NCBI RefSeq assembly: GCF_001411555.2
Contig: NC_049914.1
Location: 17,418,298-17,482,297, forward strand
Reading direction: 5' to 3'
Length of the DNA stretch: 64,000 nucleotides
From: Juglans regia
Lineage: Eukaryota; Streptophyta; Magnoliopsida; Fagales; Juglandaceae
Shown: positions 24,553 through 35,794 of the stretch, one piece after another
Layout of the letters: each line of letters opens with the position of its first letter
Numbering within the stretch: position 1 is the first letter of the stretch
Made by a program: the position numbers and the translations under genes
The notes under the pieces: model-generated
Database searches by the model: none
What the model was told of the DNA's origin: nothing
Seen by the model: the letters and a program-made list of their open reading frames with translations, nothing else

Positions 24553-27500
24553 CTAACCAAAAACATCAAAAGTTTCCACAATACCCATATTAGTAACATG
24601 TGTTTTAAAAACTTTAGGAGCAAGTCCCTTAGTCAAAGGATCTGCAATCATCGCCTCTGTATTAACATGCTCTATCTTTGTCTGCCCTTCTTTAACTCTA
24701 TCTCTGACCACCAAATACTTGATGTCAATGTGCTTGGATCCACTAGAACTTTTATTATTCTTTGAAAAGAATACCGCTGCACTATTATCACAATAAATAG
24801 TAATTGGCCTCGAGATGGAATCAACAACTTTCAATTCAGAAATAAAGTTTCTTAACCAAACAGCTTGGATAGTAGCTCCATAACACGCCACAAATTCAGC
24901 TTGCATAGTAGAAGATGCCACCAGAGTTTGCTTAACACTCTTCCAAGAAATAGCACCCCCAGCTAGCATAAAAACATAACCTGAGGTCGATTTCAAATCA
25001 TCTTGACATCCAGCAAAATCAGAATCTGAGTAGCCTACCACCTCAAGGTGATTTGAACGCTGGAATGTGAGCATGTAACCTTCAGTTTTCTTCAAGTATC
25101 TCATAACTTTCTTAGCTGCTTTCCAATGCTCTTGCCCTGGATTCGACTGAAACCTGCTAAGAACACTAACTGCATAGGCAATATCTGGTCTAGTGCAAAC
25201 TTGAGCATACATCAAACTCCCCACAGCACTAGCATATGGTATGTTCTTTACAGATTCCCTTTCAAGTTCATTCTTGGGACATTGAGTTTTGTTGAACTTA
25301 TCTCCTTTTATGATTGGTACATCACCAGGTGCACAGTTATGCATTTCAAATCTTTGCAGTACACGTCGTATATAAGCTTTCTGAGAAAGCCCCAACAAAC
25401 CACGAGCTCTATCACGACATATTTCAATGCCAAGCACAAAAGAAGCTTCTCCCAGATCTTTCATCTCAAAATTAGCAGATAACATTTTCTTTGTTTCATG
25501 AAGTAGTCCCAAGTCACTGCTGGCAAGCAAAATGTCATCTACGTACAGAATAAGAAAAATAAAGTTTCTCCCACTGGTCTTGCGATATATACACTGGTCC
25601 ACTGCATTTTCAACAAAACCAAGCGAAGTTACAACCTCATCAAACTTCAAATACCACTGTCGAGACGCTTGCTTCAGGCCATATAAGGATTTATTTAACT
25701 TACAAACCAAGTTTTCTTTTCCCTTCTCAACAAAACCTTCAGGTTGTCTCATATAAACTTCTTCATAAAGATCTCCATTCAAAAATGCTGTCTTTACATC
25801 CATCTGATGAAGCTCCAAATCATAGTGCGCCACGAGTGCCAGGATAATTCTAAAAGAATCTTTAGACGAAACTGGTGAAAAAGTTTCATTATAGTCAATG
25901 CCTTCCCGCTGAGTGAACCCTTTTGCAACTAATCTTGCCTTCTTTCGTTCAACATTCCCTTTCGAGTCTAATTTACTTTTGAAAATCCATTTGTTGTCAA
26001 TAGCTTTAGCATCTGGAGGAAGTTCAACAAGTTCCCAGACTCTATTCTTTTCCATAGAATTCATTTCATCTTCCATAACACTTAACCACTTATCTGACTC
26101 AGAACATGTCAAGGCTTGTTTAAAAGTAACAGGATCAACTACATGCCCAATATTAAAATCACTTTCTAACAAATAGACAATGTAATCATTAGGCAATGCT
26201 GACCTTCTTTCTCTTTGAGATCTTCTGACTTGTGGCTCAGAAACTGACTCTACCATTGTTGGAATTTCTTCTTGTTGTTCAGGTTCTTCACTAACAATCT
26301 CAATTGGCGGAGAAACAGCTCTTTCCTGTATAACAGGAACTGGAACAACAACTAGATTAGGATCAGCAAATAACTCCTTCAATACAGAACTCCCACTGAC
26401 ACCAACATCATTTTCCAGAAATTTTGCAGTAATGGACTCAACAATTCTGGTGCCACGATTAGGACAATAGAACTTATATCCTTTTGATCTATCTGGGTAT
26501 CCAATAAAATAACCAGGAGTAGATTTTGGGTCTAGTTTCTTTTCAAGAGGATTATAAATCCTAACCTCAGCTGGACATCCCCAAACTCTGAAATGAGCCA
26601 AACTTGGCTTACGGCCTGTCCACAATTCAAAAGGAGTTTTTGAAACAGCTTTACTGGGAACCCTGTTTAAAATGTACATAGCAGTTTTCAAAGCTTCACC
26701 CCATAGATATTCTGGCAAATTTGTTCTGCTCATCATACTCCTAACCATGTCCTTTAGAGTCCGATTTCGTCTTTCAGAGACACCATTCTGCTCGGGTGTT
26801 CCTGGCATGGTGTATTGAGACACTATTCCACACCCTTGTAAAAATTTTACAAAATCGCCCATGTTTTGACCAGACTCATCATACTTCCCATAATACTCGC
26901 CGCCTCGGTCAGATCTTACAACCTTAATACTTTTCCCATATTGATTTTCTACTTCCATTTTGAATATCTTAAATTTCTCAAGAGTTAGAGATTTATCATT
27001 AATCAGGTAAACATATCCATAGCGTGAGAAATCATCAATGAAAGTTATGAAGTACTTATTCCCACATATGGTAGAAGATAAAGGTCCACTAATGTCGGTA
27101 TGTATTAATTCCAAAATACCGTCACTCCTAGTAGAACCCTTTCTTGTGGATTTAGTCAGCTTTCCTCTTATACAGTCCACACATGTGTTAAAATCTGAAA
27201 AATCAAGAGAATGAAGTATTTCAACTTTTACCAATCTCTCCATTCTTTCCTTTGAAATATGTCCTAATCTCTTATGCCACAACATAGAAGATGATTCACG
27301 GATTAAAGACCTTTTCTTCGCTACATTGGTAACACAAGAGACTTCACCAAAAGAAGCCAAAGTCATTCTATATAAACCATCACACAAAAGACCATTTCCA
27401 ACCAAACGGGAATCATAGAACAATTCAACTTTTCCATTGCCAAACTTAAAAGAAAAACCAGATTCATCAAGTTTTGATATAGAAATCAAATTCCGTCTCA

Positions 27501-28620
27501 TTGACGGTACAAAAACTGTGTTCTCCAAAACAAGAGTAAAACCAGACTCCAAAGACAACTTTATTACTCCTATAAACTCGACCTTCACTTGAACTCCATT
27601 CCCAACGCATAAGCTTACTTCATTCTCACTTGGCCTCCGTTTGCTTACGAACCCCTGCAAGGAATTCGCAATATGAATACTTGCACCTGAGTCTATCCAC
27701 CAAGAATTTAAAGGCACATCTACTAAAGAAGACTCAAAACAAACTAAGGCCAATGGGGTACCTGTCGAGTTCTTCTTCTTCTTCTCCAACCAAATTTTAA
27801 ACTTAAAACAATCCTTTTGCCAATGACCCTTCTTCTTACAAAACTTGCACTGATCATTTTTCTTCACAGTTTCTTTAGGACCACCAGAAGTCTGACCTTC
27901 AAACCTTTTACTTTGCTGATTTCGGTGTGACTTATTTCCCTTGTGGAACTTAGACTTATGATTATGAAAAGACCCCTTGTTCTGTTGTGGTTGAAAAGCT
28001 AATTGCACAGTTTCAACGGTCTCACGACGCATCCTACACTCCTCTTGGGCACATACTACTATCAAATCATTTAAATCTCATTTATCTCGCTGAGCATTGT
28101 AAGCTACCTTTAGCTGATTAAACTGGCTAGGAAGACTATTAAGAACATGATAAACCAGAAAAGGCTCAGCAATGGAAATTTTGAGGGCTTCTAGCTTAGA
28201 GGATATATGTATCATTTTCATAATATACTCCCTAACTCCACTAGAACCATCATATTTCATACTCATCAGTCTATCCATCAGGTCTCCAGTTTCAGCTTTA
28301 TCGGATTCAACAAACCTTTGTCCTATGGCACCCAAAAATTGCTTAGCATTATCACTGTCTGGAATAGCTCCCATAATGGAATCTGATATAGAACGCTTGA
28401 TAATCTTTAGACAAAGTCTGTTTGCCCTATCCCACTCTTGATATTCAGCCACATATTCGGCAGTACTCTTATCAGTAGGTTTTGAAGGTTGGTCTTCTAG
28501 GACAAAATCCAATCCCAAAAGACCAAGAGCAATTTCTACGTCTCGTTTCCATCTCACATAATTATTCCCAGTCAAAGTTTCAATAGCAGATAATTGACTT
28601 GAAATAGAGGAGGCACTCAA
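24553..28620 (-). pseudogene. Copia gag-pol polyprotein, one internal stop, start codon lost
   Basis: One frame covers the whole polyprotein apart from a TGA at 28078-28080 at the end of the gag N-terminal part. Domains in order: gag (LSAIETLTGNNYVRWKRDVE), zinc knuckle [14 protein letters not shown] (near 27850), protease IDSGASIH (near 27690), GAG-pre-integrase [12 protein letters not shown] (near 27270), integrase with [16 protein letters not shown] and [10 protein letters not shown] (27095-26770), RT with [13 protein letters not shown] and [12 protein letters not shown] (near 25800 and 25540), RNase H with [19 protein letters not shown] (near 25030) to the stop at 24553. The first in-frame residues begin at TTG (28620) where an ATG would be expected, and an in-frame stop lies about 30 bases upstream. 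TTTCTACAG just before it could be a splice acceptor, so an upstream start exon is possible. Catalytic residues of all enzymes look kept. Confidence 0.93.
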
Positions 28621-30210
28621 AACTGTAGAAACATGAAATAGTACATTTTATTTAATTATCTTCCAAACATATAGCATGCAGTCAATAGATGATATCAAAT
28701 CTTTCTAATTAATATGAGCTATTAATCAGACAATACATAATTAAGCTCGGAACCATATGAGCTTCATTACAATAAGAGCCTTGGTGCATCATTGTAAAGT
28801 CACCTTTGGGCTAACTAGACAACATGCTATAAGGTACTCTTAAAACATATCACAAAACTAATTAATAAAATCACATCAGTTTCAAAATACCATCACCTTT
28901 AGGCAGAAGGAAATTTCTAGACTAATGTAATCTCATTAATTAATTCACACAATTTTCTAAAATGTCACACACAATAACACCTTTGGGCAAGATATTATGT
29001 GCAATAAATTAGAAAACAAAGATATCCTTTTAAATATCAATGAGTGTGCCACTTTGGCGGCTACCACCCACAAATATTTCAAAAATTTTATTTAAAGGAA
29101 TAATAAGGATAATCTAAATGTCCATAAATTACAATCACAAAATGATAATAATAATCATCAACTTGATACAATCAAAATTAGAATTCAAATGTGATTGTGA
29201 TACTAAAACAGTGTGAATAGATCAAACATATAAGACAACAAATATGTCTAAAATTAAATATGAATTTGGAATGCATGTATATATACAAAATACTTATAAC
29301 AAGTCACAAAATTAACATGCATCCAAAACATGTTGGGAGAGAGAGTACACATATGCACAGAACATATAAGATACTGACTATTCACCACAAAAAATATTAT
29401 AATATTCAGTACACTGTAGCCCACAGAAAAATGTGTAAATAACATTCAAAAATATAAAACAGTGTCTTATGATGTTACAAAAATTTTTCAAAAAATATAT
29501 ATAACTTTAATAGGGCGAGTACATAAATACTGGAAAAAGAAAACCAGAAAAAATAGTGTTTACTGTGCCGCACGCGCCGCACGCGCCACCTGCTGCGCGT
29601 GGGCAACGTTCTGGCTGGAGGTGAATTCATCTTCAACCTCCAGCTGGGTCAGCAAGCGGGTCGCGGGTCGCGGGTCTGAAAACTGGGTCTACGGGTTTTT
29701 AAATGGATTTTTCTCAATTTCTTGCAATTCTTGGATCAAAAACTAAAATTAATTTAGGGGAAACAATATATAGTGCCCGAAAAACACATATATGGTGTTT
29801 TAAAACAATGGATATCAATATTTAAGGAAGATTAATCAAATTTCGAAATGGGTATTAACCCTAGTTTTGTAAAAACTCAAAACCGAAACACATTATCGAT
29901 TAAACACATCTAAAATAAGTAAATATCATTCCAAAAACCGATTTTGATATGAGTTTGATCAATCAATTGTGTAATACGATTTTCTTGCCCAAAAATGGTT
30001 CCAAAAATTAAAACTAAAATGTAAATTGTGAAACCATAACAGTAAAGTTGCGGAAACAATGAAGAGAAAATAGAAACCCAAGCAGATTGAAGATTTACAG
30101 CAAATAAATCCTACACATTTCATTTTGAGCGATCGATTTGCATAAATAAAATAAAACCGAAAATAGAACACCAAAAATTGCATCATCGCAAGATTCTAAT
30201 CCTAGCATGG
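28621..30210 (-). other. Long leader of the copia element
   Basis: About 1.6 kb between primer site and gag, longer than usual for copia. Mostly AT-rich with many stops, but with a GC-rich island at about 29560-29700. No second gene was recognised in it. Confidence 0.7.
29614..29644. repeat. GC-rich hairpin in copia leader
   Basis: GCTGGAGGT and ACCTCCAGC form a perfect 9-bp stem around a 13-base loop. Beside it are three tandem GCGGGTC units (29656-29676) and repeated GCCGCACGC words. A structured RNA element for packaging or translation is possible; this is inference. Confidence 0.6.
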
Positions 30211-30224
30211 TGGCTCTGATACCA
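30211..30224 (-). promoter_or_regulatory. Copia primer binding site
   Basis: TGGTATCAGAGCCA on the minus strand, two bases after the 5' LTR, complementary to the 3' end of initiator methionine tRNA, which primes minus-strand synthesis in most plant LTR elements. Confidence 0.9.
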
Positions 30225-30226
30225 AA

Positions 30227-30705
30227 TGTAAAAATACACGAAAATACATGCTAGAAATCAGAATCTAAAATAGCAATATTGAAAACGAAAATGGTGAAAA
30301 TATACCTGCGGAAGCCATGTTTCCAGAATGCATATAGACAGATCTTCTCCTCCTTGCTCCTCCCAAAATATCAGCTATCAATGGGGCAAGCCAATGGACA
30401 TATGGAGAGGAGGAAGGACCTAGCCTCTTATAAAAGAAAACTAACGGAGTCCACCCATTAAGGACTCAAATAAATATGGGTCTATACAAATTCCATAATC
30501 AAGACCCTTGGTTTTCCAGGCCTACATACGTAATTATACCACAATATAAATATGATATAATCCTATATTACTAAGGTGCAACAAACCCCAAATGATCACT
30601 CAACTTAGTGGGTTAAAACAAAATATCATTGTGAGCTATATATATGTCTAACCCGTTTTATAAAATGTGCAATCAAATGAAGCCTATATTTAAAATATTC
30701 TAACA
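30227..30705 (-). repeat. Copia 5' LTR
   Basis: 479 bp, same length and nearly the same sequence as 23476-23954, followed by the second GTAAT. Confidence 0.95.
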
Positions 30706-30710
30706 GTAAT
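30706..30710. repeat. Right target-site duplication of copia element (GTAAT)
   Basis: Matches 23471-23475 exactly. Confidence 0.9.
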
Positions 30711-30850
30711 ATCATCACGGAGAGGGGATGAGAGAATAGTACCGTCGTAAAAGTAGGAGATTCTGTCCTTGGAATGCATTTCAGCGAGAAGCCCAGTGGA
30801 GGGAGGAAGAGCGATCAAAGAAGGATGGATTTGCTATACGGGTTGCGCCA

Positions 30851-30855
30851 TATTG
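30851..30855. repeat. Left target-site duplication of gypsy element (TATTG)
   Basis: Abuts the 5' LTR and matches 36294-36298. Confidence 0.9.
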
Positions 30856-31355
30856 TGTCACGGGTGCTTGGCAGAGGCCTTGAAGTGGTGCAGATCAGTA
30901 AGGCTTGGAGGAAGTCTGTTATGAGGTTGTTAGGAAGTTAGTTGCAGCAGTTTTATTCGTTAGGGAAACTGAGGTTTAATGAAACGAATCGTTTTAATTC
31001 TTAGAGAAGTGTTGCGTTTTAATTTCTTAGCAACTGCGTTTAGAGTTTTAGTGAAATGTTGCGTTTCATGATGTAAACTGATAGTTGCGTTTTACATTTG
31101 TTTTCTTGCGTTTTATTACATACGATTGTTTAGAAGGTTGTTAGACATCTGCTTTTATAAAAGCAGAGATAAGTAGAATGAAAAGGCATTGAATAATCTT
31201 AAGAGTCTGTTTGGGAGGTTGAGAATTCCTCGAAAATTCTCTACAAGGTTTATGAATAAAATCTTGTTCAGTCTATTCTTGTGTGTTGATTGTTTCTGAG
31301 GTAGTGTTACGGGTTCCTGGTTCTGGTTCAAGAATTCAGCAATTTGAACCTTACA
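30856..31355 (+). repeat. Gypsy 5' LTR
   Basis: TGTCACGGGTG...AACCTTACA, 500 bp. It holds the TATA-like palindrome at 31149-31166. Confidence 0.95.
31149..31166 (+). promoter_or_regulatory. TATA box inside an 18-bp perfect palindrome
   Basis: CTGCTTTTATAAAAGCAG, repeated identically in the 3' LTR at 36087-36104. The sequence reads the same on both strands, so it could direct transcription either way. Confidence 0.7.
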
Positions 31356-31357
31356 AG

Positions 31358-31367
31358 TGGTATCAGC
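31358..31367 (+). promoter_or_regulatory. Gypsy primer binding site
   Basis: TGGTATCAGC begins two bases after the 5' LTR, matching the initiator methionine tRNA type over the first nine bases. Confidence 0.75.
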
Positions 31368-31383
31368 AGTGGACGATCCTACA

Positions 31384-34300
31384 ATGGCAGAAGGCACGAG
31401 AGGCTCGGTGAAAGGTCAGCAAGAAGGTTTACAAAAGCAGCAAGAAATCATTCAGAAGCAATTGGAGCAACATCACCAAGCAATCAGTGGGATTTCAGAA
31501 AGGTTAGATCAACTCACTGACATGTTACGTTCTGTTGTTGAATCCAGTCATGTTAATAATCAAGAAGTTCGTGGAGGGAATGGTGATGATAGGAGTGCAG
31601 TTTGGAGAGGGTTGCGTTTGGAATTTCCACGATTCAATGGCACTGATCCTAATGGGTGCGTTTTTAAAGCCACTCAATATTTTGACTACCACCAGACACC
31701 ATTTCATCAGAAGTTATTAGTGGCTTCTTATCACATGGAAGGAGAGGCGTTGATATGGTACCAAGAAGGGTTGGATTCTGGCCAATTTAATTCATGGGAG
31801 TCCTTAATCCTGGCTTTACAAGTGAGGTTTGGGCCATCAGCATATGATGACCCAATGGAGGCCTTGATGAAGTTAAAGCAAACTTCTTCTGTCACTTTGT
31901 ACAAGTCACAATTTGAAGCTTTGTCTAATCGATTAAAAGGATTATCTGAAAAACATAAACTTAGCTGTTTTCTGAGTGGGTTAAAAGATGAAGTCAGATT
32001 ACCAGTCAAAATGTTTAATCCTGTCAATCTAGGGGCTGCTTTTGGATTGGCAAAAATCCAAGAGGAGTATATTTTATCTTCAAGAAGACATTGGAAGACT
32101 AATCTGAATCTTGGTGAGAAAGGGGTTGTTGATAATGCAGTGGAAGTTTCTAATAGAGGGCCAAGGAATCAGATCCTAGCTAAGAGGGTTACTTCTTTGC
32201 AAATGGATGAAAAAAGGAAAAAAGGACTTTGTTACCACTGTGATGAGAAGTGGAACCCCAACCATATTTGTAAAAATCCAAAGGTTTATTTGTTGCATGT
32301 GGATAGCAGTGTAGATAATGAGGAAACACAAGTGAATGGAGAGCTGGTACCAGAAGTTAATTCAGTTCTTGAAAAAGAGTCTGAAGAGCTTGAGGTTTCC
32401 ATTAGTGTTATTTCTGGTTGTACTAACAGCAATGCAATGAAGTTGTTGGGCAAGATTGGTTCATTTTTTGTTGAAATCTTGGTGGATTCAGGAAGTACTC
32501 ATAACTTCTTGGATCCATTGGTCGTGGAGGCAGCAAAGCTAAAGGTGTTAAAGGATAGAGGTCTTCAAGTGAAGGTGGCTAATGGTGCTAAAATACTTAG
32601 CCAAAGCAGATGTGAAGAAAATATCAGCATTCAAGGTACCAAGTTCTTGGTTCCTTTTCATGTATTGAATTTGGGGGGTTGTGATATTGTATTGGGTGTC
32701 CAATGGTTGAAGACATTGGGGGCTATTCATTGGGATTTTACCAAGATGATCATGCAGTTTGTGGTGGAAGGAAAAAAGCTTTCTTTGCAAGGCTTGGTTT
32801 ATGATTCAGTAGCAGTACAACCTGGACTGAATCTGTTGAAATCATCTTTTGTGAGGCAACAAGGGTGGTTGTTGCAGATAATGACCTTGGACACCTGTGT
32901 AGTTGAAGGGCAAGTGCAAAGTGAAGTGGAGCAATTATTGGGACTGTTTAAAGGAATATTTGAAGAACCCGTGTGTTTACCCCCACCTAGGGAATTTGAT
33001 CATCAGATTTTGTTGAAAGAGGGTGCTCAACCAGTTTCAGTTAGGCCTTATCAATATGCTCATTATCAAAAAGCTGAGATTGAGAAGATAGTGAATGAAT
33101 TGCTCAGTAATTGAGTTATAAGACCTAGCCAAAGTCATTTTTCTTCACCTGTGTTGCTGGTAAAGAAAGCTAATGGTAGTTGGAGAATGTGTATTGACTA
33201 TCGAGCCCTCAACAATGAAATCATTAAAGACAAGTTTCCCATACCTGTTATTGATGAGCTTCTTGATGAGCTTCATGGAGCTAAGATTTTTTCCAAACTT
33301 GACTTAAGGTCAGGTTATCATCAAATAAGAGTGAAAGAAGGTGATATTTCAAAAACTGCATTTAGAACTCATGAAGGCCATTATGAGTTCTTGGTAATGC
33401 CATTTGGGCTTACTAATGCACCTGCTACATTTCAAGGATTAATGAACCATGTCTTCAAGCCTTTTCTTAGAAGGTTTGTTTTGGTTTTTTTCGATGATAT
33501 CTTGGTTTATAGTCAAGATTTTTCTCAGCATTTGGAACACTTGAAGGCAGTCTTAACTGTTTTACAGCAACACACTTTATTTGCTAAGAAATCTAAGTGT
33601 AAATTTGCTGTCCCTGAAATTGATTATTTGGGCCATGTAATATCGGGAGATGGAGTTAAAGCAGATCCAGCCAAGATTTCTTCCATGATTGATTGGCCAA
33701 TTCCAAAAACAGTGAAGGCATTGAGGGGCTTTTTGGGCCTGACTGGTTATTACAGGAAGTTCATAAAGCACTATGGCTCAATAGCTTTACCACTTACTGA
33801 GCTGTTAAAGAAGAACTCTTTTCATTGGAATAAAGAAGTTGAAGCAGCTTTCGTACAGTTGAAGAATGCAGTATCCAAACCTCCTGTATTAAGACTTCCA
33901 GACTTTACAAAGGAGTTTACCATTGAGTGTGATGCCTCGGGAGTGGGGCTGGGTGCTGTCTTGATGCAGGAAGGCCAGCCAATAGCTTTTTTCAGCAAAG
34001 CTTTAAAAGGCAAGGCTTTGTTACTTTCAACATATGAGAAAGAACTTTTAGCCTTGGTTTGTGCAGTGGCAAGATGGAGACCATATCTTCTTGGTCAAGT
34101 TTTTAAAATCAAAACTGACCAACAAGCATTGAAACACTTGTTAGAACAGAAGGCAGCAACTGAAGCTCAGCAGAAGTGGATTTCCAAGCTTATGGGATAT
34201 GATTTCAAGATTGAATATAAGAAGGGAAGGGACAACAAGGCAGCAGATGCTCTTTCAAGGAAAATGATGGAGGAGACAACTACATTAGCCCTCATATCTT

Positions 34301-35750
34301 TTCCTACTCCTATTTGGGTGGATGAGCTTAAGCAAAGTTATATTCTTTCTGAGGATCTTTGCAGTATTATCACTGCCTTACAGCAAGGGAGTCCAGTTTC
34401 AAAAGATTACTCTATGCAGCAAGGTCTTTTGCTGAGGAAAGGTAAGCTGGTTATAGTACCTTCTTCCTCCTTTCAACAAAAGATTTTACACTATATCCAT
34501 CATAACCCAGAAGCTGGGCATGTTGGGTATCATAAAACATTACAAAACGCACGGATGGATTTTTATTGGCCTGGTATAAGAAGGGATATCAGAAAATTAG
34601 TGAAGGAGTGTCAGACTTGCCAAATGAATAAGCATGAAACAACCCATCCAGCAGGATTGTTGCAGCCATTGCCTATTCCTCAGACTCCTTGGCTGGATAT
34701 TGCAATGGATTTTATTGAAGGCCTTCCATGTTCCAATGGAATGACTGTTATCCTCACTGTGGTTGATAGATTGACCAAGTTTGGTCACTTTTTTCCTATG
34801 GCACACCCTTATACGGCTAGCAAGGTAGCTAAGGTGTTTTTTGCTGGAGTTTTTAAGCTTCATGGGTTGCCTAAAACCATAGTATCTGATCGTGATGTGG
34901 TCTTTACTAGCAAATTCTGGAGGCAATTATTTGAGATGCAAGGAACTAATTTGGCTTTTTCCTCAGCATATCATCCTCAATCTGATGGCCAAGTAGAAGC
35001 TTTAAAGAAATGTGTTGAAGGCTATTTAAGATCATACATTGGCACCAAGCCAAAGAATTGGAGTGCTTGGTTATCAATGGCAGAGTGGTGTTACAACACT
35101 ACCATGCATTCATCTTTTGGTATGACTCCATTCCAAGCACTTTATGGCATCTGCCCTCCTAAGCTGTTGACATATGTTCAGGTACTACTGCTAATGCTGC
35201 AGTAGATCAGCAACTGAAGTCTCGAGATGAAGTACTTTCTCTTTTAAAGGAGAATTTGGAAAAGGCACAAAGTAGAATGAAATGGTATGCTGATAAGAAG
35301 AGAATTGAAAGAGTACTTGAAGTGGGAGATTGGGTGTTCCTTAAACTGTAGCCTTATCGACAAAAATCAGTAGCATTGAGAAGAAATATGAAACTGGCCC
35401 CTCGATTCTATGGTCCCTTTCAGATTGTTGAAAAAATTGGTCAAGTGGCATACAAATTGAATTTACCATCTTCAGCAAGAATACATCCTGTTTTCCATGT
35501 TTCTTGCTTGAAAAAGAAACTTGGAGATCAGATTTCCCCATTATCTACCTTACCTCCGGTTGATAGTGAAGGAAATGTGCAATCTGAACCTGAACTTATT
35601 CTAGAAAGAAGAATGAAGAAAGTGGGGAATCAGGCTTTAACTGAGGTGTTGATCAAGTGGGTTGGGGCATCTGTTGAGGATAGTTCTTGGGAACTGCTGT
35701 GGAAGCTCAGATCTTTGTATCCTCACTTGGTAGGCACTATCTTGCAATGA
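31384..35750 (+). pseudogene. Gypsy chromovirus gag-pol, three lesions
   Basis: Starts at ATG 31384 (MAEGTRGSVKGQQEG). Gag core LRLEFPRFNGTDP to FGPSAYDDPMEAL, zinc knuckle CYHCDEKWNPNHIC (near 32230), protease LVDSGSTHNF (near 32480), RT with MCIDYRALNN, MPFGLTNAPATFQ and FFDDILVYS (33190-33520), RNase H with ECDASGVGLGAVL (near 33930), integrase zinc finger (HHNPEAGHVGYH and CQTCQMNKH, 34495-34640), catalytic region with MDFIEGLP, VSDRDVVF and HPQSDGQVEAL (34705-35000), chromodomain with TEVLIKWVGASVEDSSWE (near 35650). Lesions: in-frame TGA at 33112-33114 just before RT, a frameshift near 35180 after the integrase core, and TAG at 35349-35351. Catalytic residues otherwise look kept. Protein made from this copy would stop before RT. 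Confidence 0.93.
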
Positions 35751-35751
35751 T

Positions 35752-35794
35752 TGTCACGGGTGCCTTGTGGGCAAGGCCTTGAAGTGGTGGAGAT
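35752..35794 (+). repeat. Extra partial copy of the LTR start before the 3' LTR
   Basis: Forty-three bases beginning TGTCACGGGTGCC and ending GAAGTGGTGGAGAT repeat, with small changes, the first bases of the 3' LTR that follows directly. The 5' LTR has no such doubling. The end of this copy doubles as the purine-rich stretch before the LTR. Confidence 0.85.

Larger units (their letters stand above)
23476..30705 (-). mobile_element. Complete Ty1/copia retrotransposon
   Basis: A 7,230-bp element on the minus strand, bounded by two 479-bp LTRs and the 5-bp duplication GTAAT. In its own orientation: 5' LTR (30227-30705), primer site, a leader of about 1.6 kb, one gag-pol frame, a non-coding 3' region, polypurine tract, 3' LTR. 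About eleven differences between the LTRs by eye suggest a fairly recent insertion. It lies in intron 1 of the HDA9-like gene and on the same strand. Two lesions (see pol) make it non-autonomous as written. Confidence 0.95.
21865..30779 (-). pseudogene. HDA9-like histone deacetylase, exons 1-3 only (5' part)
   Basis: Exon 1 coding part is 30743-30779 (MHSKDRISYFYD), exon 2 22095-22207 (DVGSVYFGPNHPMKPH through SYELHQKMDVY), exon 3 21865-21975 (RPHKAYPVELAQFHSADY through DTQHMFSDEL). Junctions GACG|GTACTATT, TTACAG|GGG, TAT|GTAAGT, TGCAG|CGG and TTA|GTAAAA keep one open frame of 87 codons. The order and words match the start of the Rpd3-class HDA9 histone deacetylase, a nuclear enzyme removing acetyl groups from histone tails. 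The catalytic His-His and zinc-binding residues lie in later exons, which I could not find down to the NAC gene. Intron 1 is about 8.5 kb because of a copia element and a LINE fragment; a gypsy element sits in the 5' UTR or promoter 76 bases before the ATG. Identity is strong. Truncation is inferred: later exons could lie elsewhere. Confidence 0.75.
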
